Shown here in pieces: positions 62,629 to 64,000 of a DNA stretch of 64,000 nt. The notes under the pieces were generated by a model. The model worked only from the letters and a program-made list of their open reading frames with translations, was not told the origin of the DNA and searched no databases. Position 1 is the first letter of the stretch. The number at the start of each line of letters is the position of its first letter. The position numbers and the translations under genes are program-made. Origin of the DNA: DATCYX01 sp963714425 (GTDB lineage: Bacteria; Chloroflexota; Anaerolineae; Anaerolineales; UBA4823); assembly GCA_963714425.1 (NCBI GenBank), contig CAVQOI010000006.1, positions 116,274 to 180,273 on the forward strand, read 5' to 3'.

Positions 62629-63365
62629 CAGCGCACTTGAAATACTTTCATGACTTCATCGCCCAGATGATTGATGACTTTGACAGCAATGCGGCCCGAT
62701 GCGGGCTTATCGAAGGGGCGGGAGGTATCGCTGTGGAGCGATTCCCAGGCTTCGCGGTTGATTTCGGCTTTGAGGGTGGTCTTGAGGGATTGATAAGGAT
62801 CGTTGGCTCCCAGGAAGTAAGCGTGGCGCACAAAGAAGCTCTCTTCGTTGTAGTCGGTATCGATGAACCAGCAGGCGATTCCATCGGCGCCGTCGCTGCG
62901 CACCTCGCCGGTGCTGGGATGAAAGACATCCACCCCGTTGATCTTGACCTGGATCTGCCCGTCTTCGGCTTCCAGGACGTCGATATCCGGTTCGCCAAAG
63001 ATGACAAACAGGTTGCCCTTGCCGGTGTTCTTCAGGTCGTCGGCCATGTGCAGGTCGGCGTTCATGCGCGCTTTGAGCACGGGGATGCGGCCCAACTGGC
63101 TGAACTCGGTGGAGCGGGCGTCGTAGTTGAAGGCGCAGGCGATGAGCACATCGAAACCGGCATCCCCGGCTTCGCGCGCCGCGGCCACCAGATCGGGACG
63201 CGCGACGGTGCCGAATTCGGGACCGATGAAGATCCCGGCTCGCTTTTCGCTGCCAGCATCTTCGCTGCCTTCGTAATAGCGCCCTTCGGCGCAGATGAAG
63301 TAGCCCGGCCAGGGGGTCAAGGCGGTAAGAGTTGATCTTATCGGCTTTGTGGGCCTGCTGCACAC
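62628..63365 (-). CDS. C-terminal fragment of the DNA methylase
   Basis: A continuous 245-residue frame with GIFIGPEFGTVARPDL, FDVLIACAFNYDARSTE, MADDLKNTGKGNLFV and WFIDTDYNEESFFVRHAYFLG. It is the 3' end of the methylase and overlaps the helicase start by one base, which suggests one operon (methylase then helicase). Confidence 0.7.
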   Translation of the reverse strand: MCSRPTKPIRSTLTALTPWPGYFICAEGRYYEGSEDAGSEKRAGIFIGPEFGTVARPDLVAAAREAGDAGFDVLIACAFNYDARSTEFSQLGRIPVLKARMNADLHMADDLKNTGKGNLFVIFGEPDIDVLEAEDGQIQVKINGVDVFHPSTGEVRSDGADGIACWFIDTDYNEESFFVRHAYFLGANDPYQSLKTTLKAEINREAWESLHSDTSRPFDKPASGRIAVKVINHLGDEVMKVFQVR

Positions 63366-63601
63366 CAGCGGTCTTGAGATTTTCCAGGATCATCTGGGCG
63401 AAGCTTTTGACCTTTGCCATAACCCGCTTTACCTTCACTGACTATATCGATCAATTCGTCTTTTCATCTACCCGAGGATGCGGTGAGGCGACAGGCTCTC
63501 GACGGTGAAAGGCCCAGCCACGCGCACTCTTCTTGTTATCTTCATAAGGCTTGTCATACAGGTATTCGTAGTGAGCCTTGGATGCAATGGAGGCATTGAT
63601 T

Positions 63602-63961
63602 TCATTTTGCCGGGCGTATACAAATGCCACCACTCCTCGTGCAGTTTTTGTATGAGCTTCTTTGACAAAGGTTATTTGCCTGTCGAGGAATATCCCATTC
63701 TTCCCAGGTCTCACTTAATGACTTGTTGAGCTTATTGCGCAAGGGGTCAATCTGTCCCTGGAAGGTCTCCCATATTACATCGATCTCAGCGTTATTGGCT
63801 ATGGTGCTTAGTAGAATATGGGGTACACGTTCATAAACAAACCCCTGACGAATATCTTTGTGTGTTGGAGTAGTAATTGTTACTTTTTGGGCCAACTCAC
63901 GTTCTTTTTGTTGACCTTCTGGTGAGTCTAAAAGCAAATAATATGGGTAACGAGTACCCAT
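63602..63961 (-). CDS. Internal fragment of the DNA methylase
   Basis: A frame open from beyond the window end; the ATG at 63961 is internal to the methylase. It contains YPYYLLLDSPEGQQ, IRQGFVYERVPHI and NAEIDVIWE, and is followed by a frameshift near 63680. Confidence 0.6.
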   Translation of the reverse strand: MGTRYPYYLLLDSPEGQQKERELAQKVTITTPTHKDIRQGFVYERVPHILLSTIANNAEIDVIWETFQGQIDPLRNKLNKSLSETWEEWDIPRQANNLCQRSSYKNCTRSGGICIRPAK

Positions 63962-64000
63962 AATCCTCGCTCGAGCAAGAGCTAATGAAACTCGAGATGT

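Larger units (their letters stand above)
62628..64000 (-). pseudogene. Site-specific adenine DNA methylase (COG2189-like), 3' part, frameshifted and running off the window
   Basis: The order on the minus strand is: from beyond 64000 to 63602, RARIMGTRYPYYLLLDSPEGQ and DIRQGFVYERVPHI; near 63600-63480, INASIASKAHYEYLYDKPYED, then VAGPFTVESLSPHR in another frame; from 63438, MILENLKTAGVQQAHKADKIN; from 63340, TALTPWPGYFICAEGRYYEG in yet another frame to LGDEVMKVFQVR. This is the long C-terminal half of adenine-specific methylases, which modify DNA. At least three indels occur. The catalytic DPPY motif would lie outside the window. Confidence 0.7.

Noticed and set aside
1..64000. CRISPR array
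   Set aside because: No array of regularly spaced direct repeats was seen; repeated motifs belong to coding repeats (TPR, TEAP, DUF11) or to the tRNA repeat.

Overview
The window looks like a chromosomal piece of a Chloroflexota bacterium, probably Anaerolineae-like. This is inferred from the gene mix: a giant DUF11-type surface protein, a Ser/Thr kinase with a long TPR tail, an NdvB-like giant glycosyltransferase, two tungsten-type aldehyde:ferredoxin oxidoreductases (AOR) and a corrinoid methyl-transfer pair. No rRNA is present, so the taxonomy is a guess. Several long genes carry single-base frameshifts, mostly in short homopolymers, which suggests assembly error more than gene decay. The last 3.5 kb are so shifted that they must be read as reconstructed genes.

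Layout. 1-10.2 kb: the end of a GT2-like membrane protein, then a divergent signalling block with an FHA-FHA-lipase gene and a TPR Ser/Thr kinase on the minus strand and a KAP-type NTPase fused to a CHAT-like domain on the plus strand. 10.2-12.7 kb: an AOR with a structured leader, and a MoaD-like sulfur carrier. 12.8-24.3 kb: a DUF4287/DUF5655-like protein and secreted surface proteins, including one of about 3100 residues. 24.5-26.0 kb: a methyltetrahydrofolate methyltransferase and its corrinoid protein. 26.4-36.4 kb: a small HTH protein, a universal stress protein, and an NdvB-like gene that is frameshifted and cut off by an IS3-family remnant. 36.6-39.8 kb: a secreted beta-helix protein.

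40.0-57.1 kb is the most notable region. It is a 17-kb island bounded by a perfect 69-bp direct repeat. One copy is the 3' half and terminator of an intact tRNA-Lys gene (57058-57129); the other is a stranded tRNA fragment at 40001-40069. All cargo genes point the same way: ROK regulator, fucose-isomerase-like sugar isomerase, ABC sugar importer, GH31 glycosidase, transaldolase-like enzyme, SuyA and SuyB (sulfolactate sulfo-lyase), a YeiH-type putative sulfite/sulfate exporter, a LarA-type racemase, a degenerate M24 protein, a second AOR and its MoaD. Read together they describe sulfoquinovose breakdown by the transaldolase route, followed by desulfonation: glycoside import, hydrolysis, isomerisation to sulfofructose, cleavage to 3-sulfolactaldehyde, oxidation (AOR proposed), stereo-inversion (LarA proposed), C-S cleavage to pyruvate and sulfite, and export. 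SuyAB is recognised with good confidence; the AOR and LarA roles are inference.

57.2-64 kb: a PlsC acyltransferase, a SurA-like lipoprotein foldase, a small membrane-anchored protein, a terminase-small-subunit-like protein, and heavily frameshifted remains of a RelE-UvrD helicase and a site-specific DNA methylase that runs off the window end.
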